NCBI GenBank assembly: GCA_004764695.1
Contig: SMSO01000025.1
Coordinates: forward strand, 1,597,102 to 1,661,101
Direction of reading: 5' to 3'
Length of the DNA stretch: 64,000 nucleotides
Source of the DNA: Schizochytrium sp. TIO01
Lineage: Eukaryota; Sar; Bigyra; Thraustochytrida; Thraustochytriidae
Of the stretch, positions 51,548 to 62,898 are shown in pieces (position 1 is the first letter of the stretch; the number at the start of each line of letters is the position of its first letter). Made by a program: the position numbers and the translations under genes. Under the pieces are notes generated by a model, which was given only the letters and a program-made list of their open reading frames with translations, ran no database searches and had not been told where the DNA came from.

Positions 51548-53719
51548 TTAGCGCCTTGAGTCAATCTTCGGAAGCAACTCGCGTCGAAGAAGTGTAGGAT
51601 TGCAGAAAAACTGGCTTGGTTGTGTGCGCAAATGTTTCGCTAAAAGCTCGCGACGAATGTACAGAATGATCTGGCTATCGTGACGTAGAAACATGTTGTT
51701 GTGTTGAAATGTGTCACGAATATCAGCAGAACAGATACCAGTTTCTTTGGCGAGGGTTTTCATATCGAGCCACAGGGGGGCACCAAGAGCAATAATGTCC
51801 AAAGCATCTTCGAAAGGTGAATCGGGGTTTGATGAGTCCTCATTGCGATCTCTGTTGCAGTCACTGCTAGTGTTGATTGCATCGCGAGATGAGCTCGAGG
51901 CTTTACTCTTGCCCTTACCTTTTCCAGAGCCAGAACGGTTTCCAGTAGCGGTGCAATCTTCATCCTCAACATTATCATCGGTTGCTAACATAAGACTGTC
52001 ATCAAGTCCAACAAAAGAGGTTGGGCGAGCCTTGCGCGGTTTACGTGTGGTTGATGCCTGACTCAGGGCTGATGCAGGAATTGCCTGCATCCGCATCAAA
52101 ATATACTCTAGCAAAGCTGCTCTCCAATACGAGCGATATGCAACAAGACCATAGTCAGAGAGTGGTTTCTCTGGACTTCCTACACGTCCCTCAATAACAG
52201 AAATGGCGTATGAAACAGAGATAAGGAACTTGCCATATCCGCAACTCTGATACTGCGGAAAGGTTAAAATGCATGATAGGTTTAGACCTTTGTTGGCACG
52301 AGCCTCACGGCTAAAGTATCCAACAACCTTTCCATTGACCACCATGACAAAAAAGTAGAACATGTCCACATCATAAAACAGCGTCTTTTGATCAAGAAAG
52401 AGCTTGCAGAAGAGGCATAAATTGCGACAATATTCACGATTCCGACGACCCTCTACCACATAGATTGAACGTCCTTCGGGATCTTTGTATACAAGACTTC
52501 CTGGTGGTTGTACCAGGGGGCATTTCGTGCGATGTCTTTTCAATGCACGAGGGGAGTGAAAGTACTTGAAGCATTGATCACATATGCTGAGCTTATGTGT
52601 ACCCTCGCATACTTCAGCTGGGTAGGGAGAAAAATACCACACATCAAGTTCGAATTCGCCGAGTTGCACTTTGTCGAACAGACGTTGCGGAGTATCATCG
52701 TCACTCTCAGAGTCCGAGGTAACAGGAGAAGATTCTAAGCGTGCATCTTTACTTCCTCTCCGATTAGATTTGCCCCGTGCTGCCTCAAGACTCTTCCCTC
52801 CCTTACGAACGTTTAAGCTGTGAACAGGAGTTGCAGGCTTTGGAATATGTACTCGAGGTGTAGAAACGATAGCAGGAGCCACACGCGGAGGGCTTTCTCG
52901 ACGAACCTCAGAGAGGTTCTCGCTTGACTTTGACTCAGAACTTGAAGTTGCAGCCACATCCTCCGTTTCTATTGACGGAGATTTGGCTGCTTGGGTGGGT
53001 GTTGTGATTTTTGCTGTTTCTTCATCGCTTGACTCAGATGACACTTGCAAGCGACGCAGAGAACGTTTTTTCCGAGATCGTAGAAAAGGTGAGGACGGAG
53101 ATTCATGAAGTTCATCATGGCCAGCACTCATATTGTCATGGTCAGAAATTCCGTCTGTTATGTCTCCAGGGGCGAGATTGGTCGTTTGTTGTGGAAGTAC
53201 CTCGTCACTTCCTTGTCTTTGTCGTTTCCGTTCACCATCCCTTCTGGCTGATGAGCGCTGACTTCGTCGTAAAGGTTGCTCAGACATAGGTTTGGTGCAT
53301 CCCCTGCGGCTTTCTTCTGAAGCTTCTGTTGCAGATTCTGGATCTCGAGAATCGCGAGGTTTGCTTCGATTAGATGTTTTATGCACCAATGTTTCGTTTT
53401 TTTTCTTACGAGAAAATATATCTTTTGTATTTACCACAGCGCGTCGATTTTTGTTTCGTAAACTTCGACCAAGCTCCACTTCACTATCCGCAGGATTTTC
53501 AATCTCCACGTCTTCATTTTCTTCATGGCCAGCATCGTCATCGTCCGAGTCATGGATTGCTCTAAGTCTGAATTTCTTCGCATGGCTTGAGCGAACTCGC
53601 CTCCGCGAAAGTTTAATCGGGGGAGACCTTTTAACCCGGCCTTTTGACGATGATCTTGACGACCTTCGCACCATGGCCATCGCGCGAGTCACCCTCCCTG
53701 ATCGAGTATCTGTACCCAT
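51548..53719 (-). CDS. MYST-family histone acetyltransferase
   Basis: This 723-residue nuclear lysine acetyltransferase has an N-terminal region of about 340 residues that is basic and Ser/Glu-rich, with nuclear-localisation-like clusters. I see no chromodomain, PHD or Tudor-knot in it. The MYST domain follows: WYFSPYP, a C2HC zinc finger (CDQC...H...C near 381-401), CLFCKLFLDQKTLFYDVD with the auto-acetylated lysine, the catalytic Cys in NLSCIL (about 481), the acetyl-CoA loop QYQSCGYGKFLI, and the catalytic Glu in GSPEKPLSD (about 515). A disordered insertion of about 95 residues splits the C-terminal part between the LLEYILMRM helix and the SADIRDTFQH winged helix. The lack of a chromodomain fits KAT6/7-type more than Esa1/Tip60. 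Confidence 0.93.
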   Translation of the reverse strand: MGTDTRSGRVTRAMAMVRRSSRSSSKGRVKRSPPIKLSRRRVRSSHAKKFRLRAIHDSDDDDAGHEENEDVEIENPADSEVELGRSLRNKNRRAVVNTKDIFSRKKKNETLVHKTSNRSKPRDSRDPESATEASEESRRGCTKPMSEQPLRRSQRSSARRDGERKRQRQGSDEVLPQQTTNLAPGDITDGISDHDNMSAGHDELHESPSSPFLRSRKKRSLRRLQVSSESSDEETAKITTPTQAAKSPSIETEDVAATSSSESKSSENLSEVRRESPPRVAPAIVSTPRVHIPKPATPVHSLNVRKGGKSLEAARGKSNRRGSKDARLESSPVTSDSESDDDTPQRLFDKVQLGEFELDVWYFSPYPAEVCEGTHKLSICDQCFKYFHSPRALKRHRTKCPLVQPPGSLVYKDPEGRSIYVVEGRRNREYCRNLCLFCKLFLDQKTLFYDVDMFYFFVMVVNGKVVGYFSREARANKGLNLSCILTFPQYQSCGYGKFLISVSYAISVIEGRVGSPEKPLSDYGLVAYRSYWRAALLEYILMRMQAIPASALSQASTTRKPRKARPTSFVGLDDSLMLATDDNVEDEDCTATGNRSGSGKGKGKSKASSSSRDAINTSSDCNRDRNEDSSNPDSPFEDALDIIALGAPLWLDMKTLAKETGICSADIRDTFQHNNMFLRHDSQIILYIRRELLAKHLRTQPSQFFCNPTLLRRELLPKIDSRR

Positions 53720-54074
53720 TATGAAGACACCAACCGAAATCCAATAGGCAATCCAAAGAACTCAGAGACGTTAAGCAGCGCGACTCAAAGATAAGGTCCG
53801 TAATAAAGTCCAAGCAGCCTGAAAATAGTCAACCGTGGTTAGTGTAAACCGTCAGCAAAATCGGAGTCCAAAAATGAAGAAATAAGAAAGGAACAGGAAC
53901 AAGAACGATCTAAGAGAATATAGGAACGGCAACAGCTGCCTGACTCCTGACAGTCTTTGTGCAGCTTTGCTCTAGCCCAGAAGGGTCTGCGAAGCAACCA
54001 GAAGGCTTCGGTTTTGCCGTTGCTTTGTTACAAACAACCCGGCGAGGAGACGTTGCTGCAGAGTATACTAGATA

Positions 54075-54106
54075 AGGAAAGGAAGGAAGGAAGGAAGGAA
54101 GGAAGG
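54075..54106. repeat. (GGAA)n microsatellite
   Basis: About seven GGAA units. Confidence 0.95.
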
Positions 54107-54493
54107 GAAAAGGACCAGGTGCTGCAGGCGAAAAGAATACGAGGCTAATGTCTCCGCTCTCTCGCCTCCAGTTCCAGGCCCGCTCCAAAAAGGGGGTAGC
54201 CGGAGGAAGACGCCGAGCCTCTTAAGGAACGCCGTCTACAATTAACGCAATGCCGCTTAGCGGCCGGAACCGCACAGCGTCAGGGTTTGAAGCGGCGACA
54301 ACCGCGACTCTTTCCTCAAAGCCAGCCCTGTCTCCTCTCTTTTCCCGTCTATAATTCCTCTACTCTCACTTATACGCCTAAAACCTCTCTTTGTTCTTCG
54401 CTCGCTTTTCCTCTGTAGGTACTTGCTATCTCTCTACTACTGTAAATGATATGACTCAGAATCTGTTCTTCAACTTAAAGAGCTGGCACTGGT

Positions 54494-54572
54494 CGTCCCG
54501 TGTAAAGGTCGCGACCCTTGTAAAGGTTGCGACCCTTGTAAAGGTCGTATGCTGTGACCTTTACACGGGACG
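54494..54572. repeat. Perfect 17-bp inverted repeat enclosing an 18-bp tandem repeat
   Basis: The left arm CGTCCCGTGTAAAGGTC (54494-54510) is exactly complementary to the right arm at 54556-54572, with a 45-nt loop. The 18-bp unit TGTAAAGGTCGCGACCCT starts at 54501, recurs at 54519 with one change, and begins a third partial copy at 54537. The unit itself contains the palindrome GGTCGCGACC. It could form a stable hairpin in DNA or RNA. Confidence 0.93.
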
Positions 54573-55276
54573 GAGCCATGTCCTACTAGTCCGACAGCAA
54601 GAGCGAGTTTTTAAAGCTCTGAGTTCGAGGTTGAACTTTGGGCGGCTGAAGGAGAACTTTTGTGTTGCTCGAGTGAAAATTTATGGGAAACTAGGATTTA
54701 CATATGCTTCAAAGGATAGGAAGTTGGGTTGTTATGATTTGGATTCTGCAAATAGGGATAGAAATGAGGGGGTGACGGACTTGGATTGGACCAGCTTGAC
54801 CAAGAGCGTATCGGTGTATGGTACTAAAGCTACTTAGTGGAAAGCTTAAGGGTACAAGGGTATTTTGAGATGGTGGCGGTCTGGTTCTGATGTCTCGAAG
54901 ATCTTTTGGTTGAGATAGGGATCAGAAGACGAGCAGACCTCCATTGGAACTATACGAAGAAACGTGTGTGCAGAGTTCGATACTCACGTAGTGGTACGTT
55001 CGGGTGTGCAGGACCTAAGACAGGGCAGGTGACAGCAGGTGACAGCTCATCTACTGATCGTTTTAGCGCATGGGAAACTTGCAATTCTTTGCTCACGAGC
55101 AAAAAGAGCAAGCAAGGGCGGCCTTGGAAAACGAATTAAGGCAATGTTTCTAGAGCTCCGTTTTGTAGACAAATTTTGATTTAGATAATAAATTAGTGAA
55201 TCAGTAGACTAATTCCTTCAAAGATTTGCTTGAATTTCTGCAAGCAGGTTTGCAAGGAATTAAATAAAGGAGAAAC

Positions 55277-56618
55277 ATGCCTGCAGGTAATGGAGATGCG
55301 CCACCCTTGGTGGGCGTCAAGGTTGTAGAGATTGCTGGATTAGCGCCTGCACCCTTTGCCGGGATGGTCTTAGCCGACTTCGGTGCGGATGTCATTCGCG
55401 TGGATCGTAGTTCTGAAACTGGCGAAATTGCATCTAACCCTGATACTCTTGCACGAGGAAAGCGGTCCATTGCGATTAACCTCAAATCCGATGAAGGCAA
55501 GGAAGTATTTAAGCTTTTGGTGTCTAAATCAGACGTGTTGATTGAGCCGTAAGTTTATGTTATCGAAAAAGAATTCTACGAAAATCCTTCCTAAGTGCTG
55601 CCAAGACCAAGAAGTCTGCACTTTATTCATGTTTAAACTTCAAGCTAACATGATGCTACTTGGTCTCAACTTTTGTAAAAAAAAAATATATATATATAGC
55701 TTCCGCCCAGGAGTCATGGAGAGACTTGGACTCGGACCGGACGTGTTGTGTAAGCTCAACCCGAAGCTTATCTATGCTCGTATGACTGGTTTTGGTCAAG
55801 GTGGAGAATCCAAGGTGGAAAAGGCTGCCGGACATGATATCAACTATATTGCTGTGTCTGGCATTCTTTCTACTTTACGCCGCCAGGGTGATGCACCTCA
55901 GCCCCCAATCAATCTATTGGGAGATTTTGCAGGTGGCGGTCTAATGTGTGCTTTGGGCATTTTACTTGCTATAATTGAACGCTCCCGCTCAGGAAAAGGG
56001 CAGGTCATTGATGCTGCCATGGTAGATGGTGCATCGTATGTCAGCAACTTTATTTACCGAGCGGTAGAGCTTGGACAAATAAAAAATAGTCTTGAAGGAG
56101 TTGGCACAAACCTGCTCGATGGTGGTGCCCATTTCTATGGAACCTATACTTGCAAAGATGGAAAGCACTTTAGCGTCGGTGCTATTGAGCCGCAATTTTA
56201 CAAGCTGTTGCTTCAAGGACTCGAGCTTGACCCAAAGCGAGACAGTCTTCCCCGGCAGATGGATACGTCGCAGTGGCCTGCCATGAAAGATCGTTTTCGC
56301 GCAATTTTTTTGACGAAGACGCGTGATGAGTGGACTGCCATTTTTGATGGCACTGATGCGTGTGCATTTCCTGTACTGAGTATTTCAGAAGCTCGTGAGT
56401 ATACGCATAACCAGAAACGTGGTACATTTCTTCCCAATGCAGATACAGAAGGCCTTTTTGAACCGCGTCCCGCACCTGTTCTCATGCGAACGCCTGGTGT
56501 GAAGCCAGGAAAGACTCCGTCCCCTGGAGATAACACTGAAGATATTCTACAACAGTTTGGCTTGGACAAGTCCCGTATCTCTGCTTTGCTTGACAAGAAA
56601 ATCGTCGCCAAGCTCTAA
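55277..56618 (+). CDS. Alpha-methylacyl-CoA racemase-like family III CoA-transferase, copy 1
   Basis: Exons are 55277-55548 and 55700-56618, with a 151-nt phase-2 intron (GTAAGT...TATATAG), giving 396 residues. The splice restores EPFRPGVMERLGL, the family's conserved FRPGVME block. It is a CaiB/BaiF-type fold closest to AMACR. Putative catalytic residues are conserved: His in AAGHDINYIAVSG, Asp in IDAAMVDGASY and Glu in VGAIEPQFYK, matching the His/Asp/Glu set of mycobacterial MCR. AMACR interconverts (R)- and (S)-2-methylacyl-CoA so that branched lipids can be beta-oxidised. The C-terminus VAKL is a PTS1-like peroxisomal signal. It starts at the first ATG. A paralog lies 4.8 kb downstream. 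Confidence 0.9.
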
Positions 56619-59600
56619 GTACACAGTTTCCTTCATAAGAGAAATTAAATTAAAAGAACATTATCAAAGATCGAGGGCTTCACATCTGTTTTATCTTCAC
56701 CTGTCCAAAATGTTGACGAACGTGTTCCACCATTGTTAGAGATCTGTTAATGAAGCCCTCGGTGTATCGTCTCCACCAACACAGATAGGAATCTCTATGG
56801 GTGCTTCTTTCCTTACCACTTCCGTTGCAATTCTGCTTTCTTATACCGTTAAGCGATCAGATGATTCATGGCTTCTCATATGGGCTAGCGAGACCTCTCC
56901 TTTAATCACATAAGGAAAGGGGTGTCCTGGACCACGATTAATGTTTGAGTAGGTCTTTCAAAAAGAGGCCTCAAAGATCTTGTCACAGTGCAAAAATGCT
57001 AGAGAATGTTGACTTGCCGTAAAATATGCTAGAATCAAGAATTTGAGATACAGTATTATACATATCTTTTATTAGGGCCAATTGACCTTACTCTCTCGGC
57101 AATTATTTTAGAATTCTTCTCGTCTCTAACTGATCGGCGGTCGAGATTTTATATTCACCGAGGGACGAAGTTACACATTGCGGTGTCTTGCAAGTCATTT
57201 CATCTGGTATTTTTTCATTCGCAGCAGTTTGTGACTTAATTAGCAAATATGTTTTAAGGCCTCGAGGTTTTCTTGATTGTAGTTCGCGTGGTATCATTGT
57301 TCCTCGCATGCTCCTTCTCCTCGGGTTCAGTCGTTTGATCTACTCCAAAGTGTAAAAATGTTCAGCATTACCCACGCAACAGTGATGAGAGCTCTTTATT
57401 ATTTCACGGAAAACCAGAATGAAAGGACTATTTGGTTCTCGCTAGAGTTATGCATCGCGTTGAAGTCTACCTTACAATTTTTCGGAAATTTGGTATTGAT
57501 GAAGATAAACGGAACTGCTGCTAAAGAGAGAGACAGAATGAGTCGCATAAGCTAGTTGCTCTTTGACTGGTGGCGTTGCAGTATGCCCCCAAATCTACTT
57601 TGTTGGTGTTTCCAACTCCTAGACGCCTGCATCAAGAATAACACACTTTGACTTTTGAAAAACGTGCAGAATCTATGAAGTTTACAAGCTGCTTAAAAAC
57701 ATTTCCCTGATTATTTTATATTATTATCAGGAGTGTATAGGCTTATACATGTTAAAATTTTTAAAAATTAAAATTAAAATTAAAAGAAGCCCGAGCGAAA
57801 TGGATTTAATTAAAAAAAAATAATAATAAAAAAATTGACGAATAAAAAGGGAGAATCGACACTCTAACCCATTTGCTCACCTTGCTTAGGGATCATGTAT
57901 GTGGACAACACGTTGATCAATTAGGATAAAGAAGCGATGCTTTGCTTCGGTAAGTCTTTTACAGGGAAGGATAGAGCAAAGAACATAATTTCAATTGATA
58001 TTCCATGTGAATATGCGTATATACCTTATACTTTCACAGTATACCTTATAACCTTTTCATTTAATTAATTTAAAAAAACAAAATGAAGTACAAAGATCCC
58101 CCCCCCGCCTCAAAAAAAAAGTGAGCGCATTTTGAGTAGAGACGTGGGGACATCATCTCCACGATTCATCCAAGTCATTTGTAGGGGAAATCAGACCCGC
58201 TTGCGAGTTGCACCTCGCTTGAAATCAACTACCTAGTAGGTAGTCTGAAAATATGAACCTACATGACACCTGGAGCTCTTCAATAGTAGACCACATTCAA
58301 TAGGACCTTGGAGAGTCTTTGCGCACGCGCTGATATCTCAAACTAATATTACACATGAGAATGGACCCTGTAGGCTAAAGAAAGTAAAGATGAAAGGTGC
58401 TTATGTCAGCCATGGTGATTCCAAAATGCAATGATACACACGTGCAAATAACGCACATATCTAGCACAAGAGAACTACATGCACACGAAAGGGGCAAAAG
58501 GTCGTCGAGAGGGAGTGATGTTAAAATTAAGAATTATGGTCCATATCTCAGGACGATTCGTCATCATCACCAGTGCATAAATTTCCTCTTGGGCAACTCT
58601 CTTCTTTGAAGGCAATTAGGGTATTAACCTTCTCTAGAGCCCCATAAAAACTCCTTGCGCGTGGTAGGTAAAGCACTGAACAAAACACTTATTGCTTTAT
58701 GTGCAAGTACTCCGACAAATATTTTATTAAAATAAGACAGAATCAGCAATGTTAATTAGGGCTGGTGAAACTTAGCGGCACGAGCAACGTACTGAACTCC
58801 TACTTTCATTAATTGCTTAATTGTATCACATAGGTACCTTCTCTTTAGATGGCAGAGATAAGCACTAGTGAGAAAAAAGTAATAGCGTAAGCACAAAGCG
58901 CTTTTTTTGACACTGCACGAGGGGTTTTCTGTCTTGAAACATTGCGAAGCAAGCGAGGAGGAACACAAGCGTGCATCTAGAACTATCTAGCTTTGAAGGA
59001 ATGAATGGTTTGGTGAACCTACGTAGGTGGGTGGTGTTTGGAGAATTTGTAAAAGTTTCCCCGAAGTAGCCTCTGTTGAAAGAGAGTACCTCCCCTATCT
59101 CACTTATGATTGTTTGTAAACCAAAGTCATTCTCCAATTGAACTAAAGTGCAACTCATACCATCAAAGGAGACACTTTAAAACTCTATAGCTATTTCCTT
59201 GGCCCCTTGCACGCTGCTTGAAATGCATCCTCGTAGTCGTACAGACAACCCAAGCACCTACCTTGCACCTTGCACGGGGTGACGACCTTCTGTCTGATGT
59301 TAATAGCTCAGCTCACCACCACCCATTGCTAAGCCATAGGTCGATTATAGTCCTGGTCGCCGAATCAGTGTAGAATTTAAAGAAATACATGGGTGGGTAT
59401 CTCATTATAGGACAACCCTTTTTCTGTCTACATTGTAGAAAACAGCCGGGCAAAGGATCCTGCCAAATGAGTAACAGGAATGATATGGCAATGGCAAACA
59501 ATAGCACCTTTGCCTCCATCTCGTACGCACGCACTTGCAACTACGATGTCCAGTCAAAGTCACCCCCCGCTATTCTTTCTCAATCTCGATCTTCTGTTTC

Positions 59601-61405
59601 TCTTCTACCCAGGTAGGCAGTAGTCACGATTGATTGGTTTGTCTGTTGCTTCCGCTTTTTCTTTAATTTTATATACATTAAAGAAATTGATATATATATT
59701 TTTTTTTTCAATTTTAAAAAACAATTGTAGGTTATGTGGAGGGCAAGCTTACAAAACCGAAGGCTAAAACATTGCTTGAGGGACACTTCAGGAAGATTGT
59801 ATTGTGGAAAAGCCAGAAAGCACTTCTTCAAATCCGTCCATCACGCTCCACCTCTCATGGCCTCAAGTAAATAAGTGCCCTTGACACAGTGTCTGCCAGG
59901 CATAATTTCGTTTTTCTAATTCTCTAGCTAGCTAGCTAGCTAGGCCTATTGCTCGTGCCAACTTCGACAGCAGTGCTAATCTCATCATGGTACGCGAGCT
60001 CAACCGCTGCTGCCGCTCCTTCCGCGGCGATTGCTGATTCAGGAGTAACCTCGTGTCCGCAGTTATAGCCTCTCTGAATTACTCCGAGTGCTGGTCTCAT
60101 ACATATACATACATATATTGTAAATACAGGGCATACTATTATATCATTAGTATATACATTTTGTCTTTTTTTCTTTTTTTAAAGAAAAAGATAAAAAGTG
60201 CGGTGTTAGTGCAGCACGAGTGAAATTTGCCGAAAGGCCGTGAAACTTAACCTTCTCTTTGGATTGCCGAAAAGCCGCCTCTCGTGTTAGGCCACCGAGA
60301 TTACCACTGCCAGGGCAACGTTCGAAGATGCATGAGTCCTCTGCGTTATGTTGGAGCGTGAGATGAGAAATAAGCACAAGCACGCGCAAGCTCAGTACGA
60401 TGCATGAGCCGCATGCTTGGCAGAAATGTTTATTTGTAATTCTGTAGATCGAATAGACTTTACAGCTAGCTATTAGAACGATTAAGCGTATGATTTTTAA
60501 GTTGCTTAACAAGAACCAGTTAGTAAAAGCTTACAATATATTGACAACCAAACAACGCTGCAACCCTAATGCTTCCGTCCCGTATCAAACCTAATAGTCT
60601 AGGTTGTTGTGCGGTTGCCTTGTCTGACAAGTCTCAAGTTCGTGCAGTGTTTGGTTTAGATGTACTAAGAGAATGTAACTCGAATGTGCTGTATCTAGCT
60701 ACTATCGTCAGTATGTTTCAAGCCTTCTACCACTTCGGCCAATTGAGCAAACTCTATAGTAAACTCACAGACTCTGAAATCGTTAGGGATGGGTACTCAA
60801 AACTTTGTGAAGGGACAGTATGATCTTGAGGGCTGTTCTGAGTGGCCCTACGGAGAAAGTTGTCTTTGGTCCTCTTAAATCTGAGCAATTTTAGATGTTG
60901 TCTCTTCTCATAAGCAGCGAGAAAGTTTAAGGAAAACTATGAACTAGAGGTATCATGCTTGTTTCTCTTGCAGCGAGCGATTGTGTGGAGATTGTTCGAT
61001 GTTGATGTGCTGATGCCAAGCCACACCTCCCACGCGACCACAGCATGCGATGTCATGCTTCACACTAGTGAGAACACTTGTGCTAGGGATTACATAAGCT
61101 TAAATATAAGATATGATTGTCTGAACCTTAGAATGTGGCGCTACACCGAACCAACGAGGGCAGTCTAAGCAAGGTATCGATCGACTTTTGAGTTGGTAAA
61201 TCACCAAAAGATTGCTCGCAAAACCACAACCTGGTTGAGACCACAAAGACTGGCAGCCAAACCCTCGAAGCACATCGAACACAATATTGGAAATTGCCGT
61301 GAAATACGATTTTTTAAAAGTACACCTCATCTGTAGTTCCAAGGATTATAGCAAAACCGAAACACCGAAACGCCTGCTTCTGTTATACAAGCTTAAGAAG
61401 CCATC
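56619..61405. other. Gene-poor spacer between the two racemase paralogs
   Basis: In 4.8 kb of AT-rich DNA I find no gene with a domain. A short, poorly supported open frame (60569-60823, 84 codons) is the best candidate. It contains a tract of A/T runs and C-run (58090-58110), CTAG repeats (59928-59943), AGGTAG motifs (58237, 59611) and AT-rich low-complexity tracts near 57720-57840. Confidence 0.5.
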
Positions 61406-62745
61406 ATGAACTTTAATTCCGCCATCAACACAGATGCCCCGCCCTTGGCAGGCATCAAGGTAATCGAGTTCGCTGGGATGGGTACAGCTGCACTTGCTGG
61501 CATGATGCTGGCTGATTTTGGAGCTGATGTTGTGCGCATTGATCGCCATGAGGGTCAGGGCCAGTTGGCATCAGATGCAGACTTACTTGGACGGGGTAAA
61601 CGTTCTATTGGGCTCGATATTATGACACCAGAAGGCCGTAAAACATTGAAGTCTCTTGTTGCTGTTGCGGATGTCCTTTTAGTACCGTAAGTTCACTTAA
61701 GATTGATTTCGACGCTGGGACTCTTCAAAATCTGAGCTATGAATTTATAGGCTGACGAATTTTGTTTGTTGTTACTTTATACAGTTTCCGACCTGAGTTC
61801 CTCGCAAAGCTTGGGCTTGCACCGGATCATCTCGCAGAGCTCAACCCACGCCTCATTTGTGCATTCACAACTGGTTTTGGTATTAGCGGAGATGAATTCG
61901 CCAAGCGAGCAACAGGCCATGATATCAACTTCCTTGCAATTTCTGGTATTCTCTCTGCATGCCGCCATCAGGGGCAGGCGCCAGTGAACCCCGGCAGTGC
62001 CGTCGCGAGTTTTGTTGGATCAAGCATCATGGGTCTGGTTGGCATTCTTATGGCCTTGTTCGAACGTGTTCAGTCTGGTCGTGGGCAAATTATTGATGCT
62101 GCAGCTGTCGACGGCATCGCCTATGCGAGTACATTTCTCTATCGCGCAGCTGAGTCTGGTCTGTGGAAAAACCGTCTGGAGCAAGTTGGCACGAATATGC
62201 TTGATGGTGGATCACACTTTTATGGAACTTATGCATGCAAAGATGGAAAGTACATGAGTGTTGGAGCTGTTGAACCAAAGTACTATAAACGCTTGCTTCG
62301 TGGCCTTGGACTTGATGCTAAGCGGGACAAGCTCCCTCATCAGATGGATCAGTCCAAATGGCCGTTCATGAAAACTCGATTTGAGGAGATCTTTCTGACC
62401 AAAACAAGGGATGAGTGGGCATCGATCTTAGGTGAACTTAATGCATGTGCTCACCCAGTCCTTGACTTCAAAGAAGCTCGTGCTCACCAATTGAATCAAG
62501 ATCGTGGAGTTTTTGTGCCTTCCAAAGGTAAATCCGACGTCTTTGAACCGCGCGCTTCCCCAATATTGATGCGTACACCAGCGGTGGCACCTCGGACAAG
62601 CCCAAAGCCAGGACAAGATACAGAGGAGATTCTGAGGGATTTTGGTATTCTTCAAGATGATGGCGACCTGGCACATAAGCCTAGCGACCTGAACAAGGAC
62701 GCAATCGCTAATCTTCTTTTGAAGACAGCAACCGCAAAACTTTAA
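61406..62745 (+). CDS. Alpha-methylacyl-CoA racemase-like family III CoA-transferase, copy 2
   Basis: Exons are 61406-61686 and 61785-62745, with a 98-nt phase-2 intron (GTAAGT...ACAG), giving 413 residues. The intron falls at the same codon as in copy 1, again between VP and FRP, restoring VPFRPEFLAKLGL. His in ATGHDINFLAISG, Asp in DAAAVDGIAY and Glu in VGAVEPKYYK are kept, so both copies should be active. Differences concentrate in the N-terminal 60 residues and a C-terminal extension of about 15 residues. It again ends in a PTS1-like AKL. Duplication followed by divergence is clear from the shared motifs (KDGK...VGAVEP; FLTKTRDEW). Substrates may differ. Confidence 0.9.
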
Positions 62746-62898
62746 GTACTGAGTAATTAAGCAATCATGCACAGTTACATTTACAACTGGACGCAGACCA
62801 AACATGAAGCAAAGCATGAGCCCGTGTAGACTAAACAATTTTTCTTTTTAATGGACTTAAACTAAACTCCGTTGCTCTTTTACATTTACAAAGCAAGT

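Larger units (their letters stand above)
53720..55276. other. Divergent promoter region with inverted repeat
   Basis: It lies between the MYST gene and the first racemase-like gene. It contains a GGAA run (54075-54106) and the inverted/tandem repeat at 54494-54572. The open frame 54391-54837 spans that repeat but shows no domain; its VKVATL repetition is just the tandem repeat translated. Confidence 0.55.

Noticed and set aside
54391-54837. 148-codon forward frame over the inverted repeat
   Set aside because: The VKVATL repeats are translated tandem units; the remainder has no domain and the first codon is not ATG.
60569-60823. 84-codon forward frame in the racemase spacer
   Set aside because: No family, no flanking context and no splice partner; length expected by chance.
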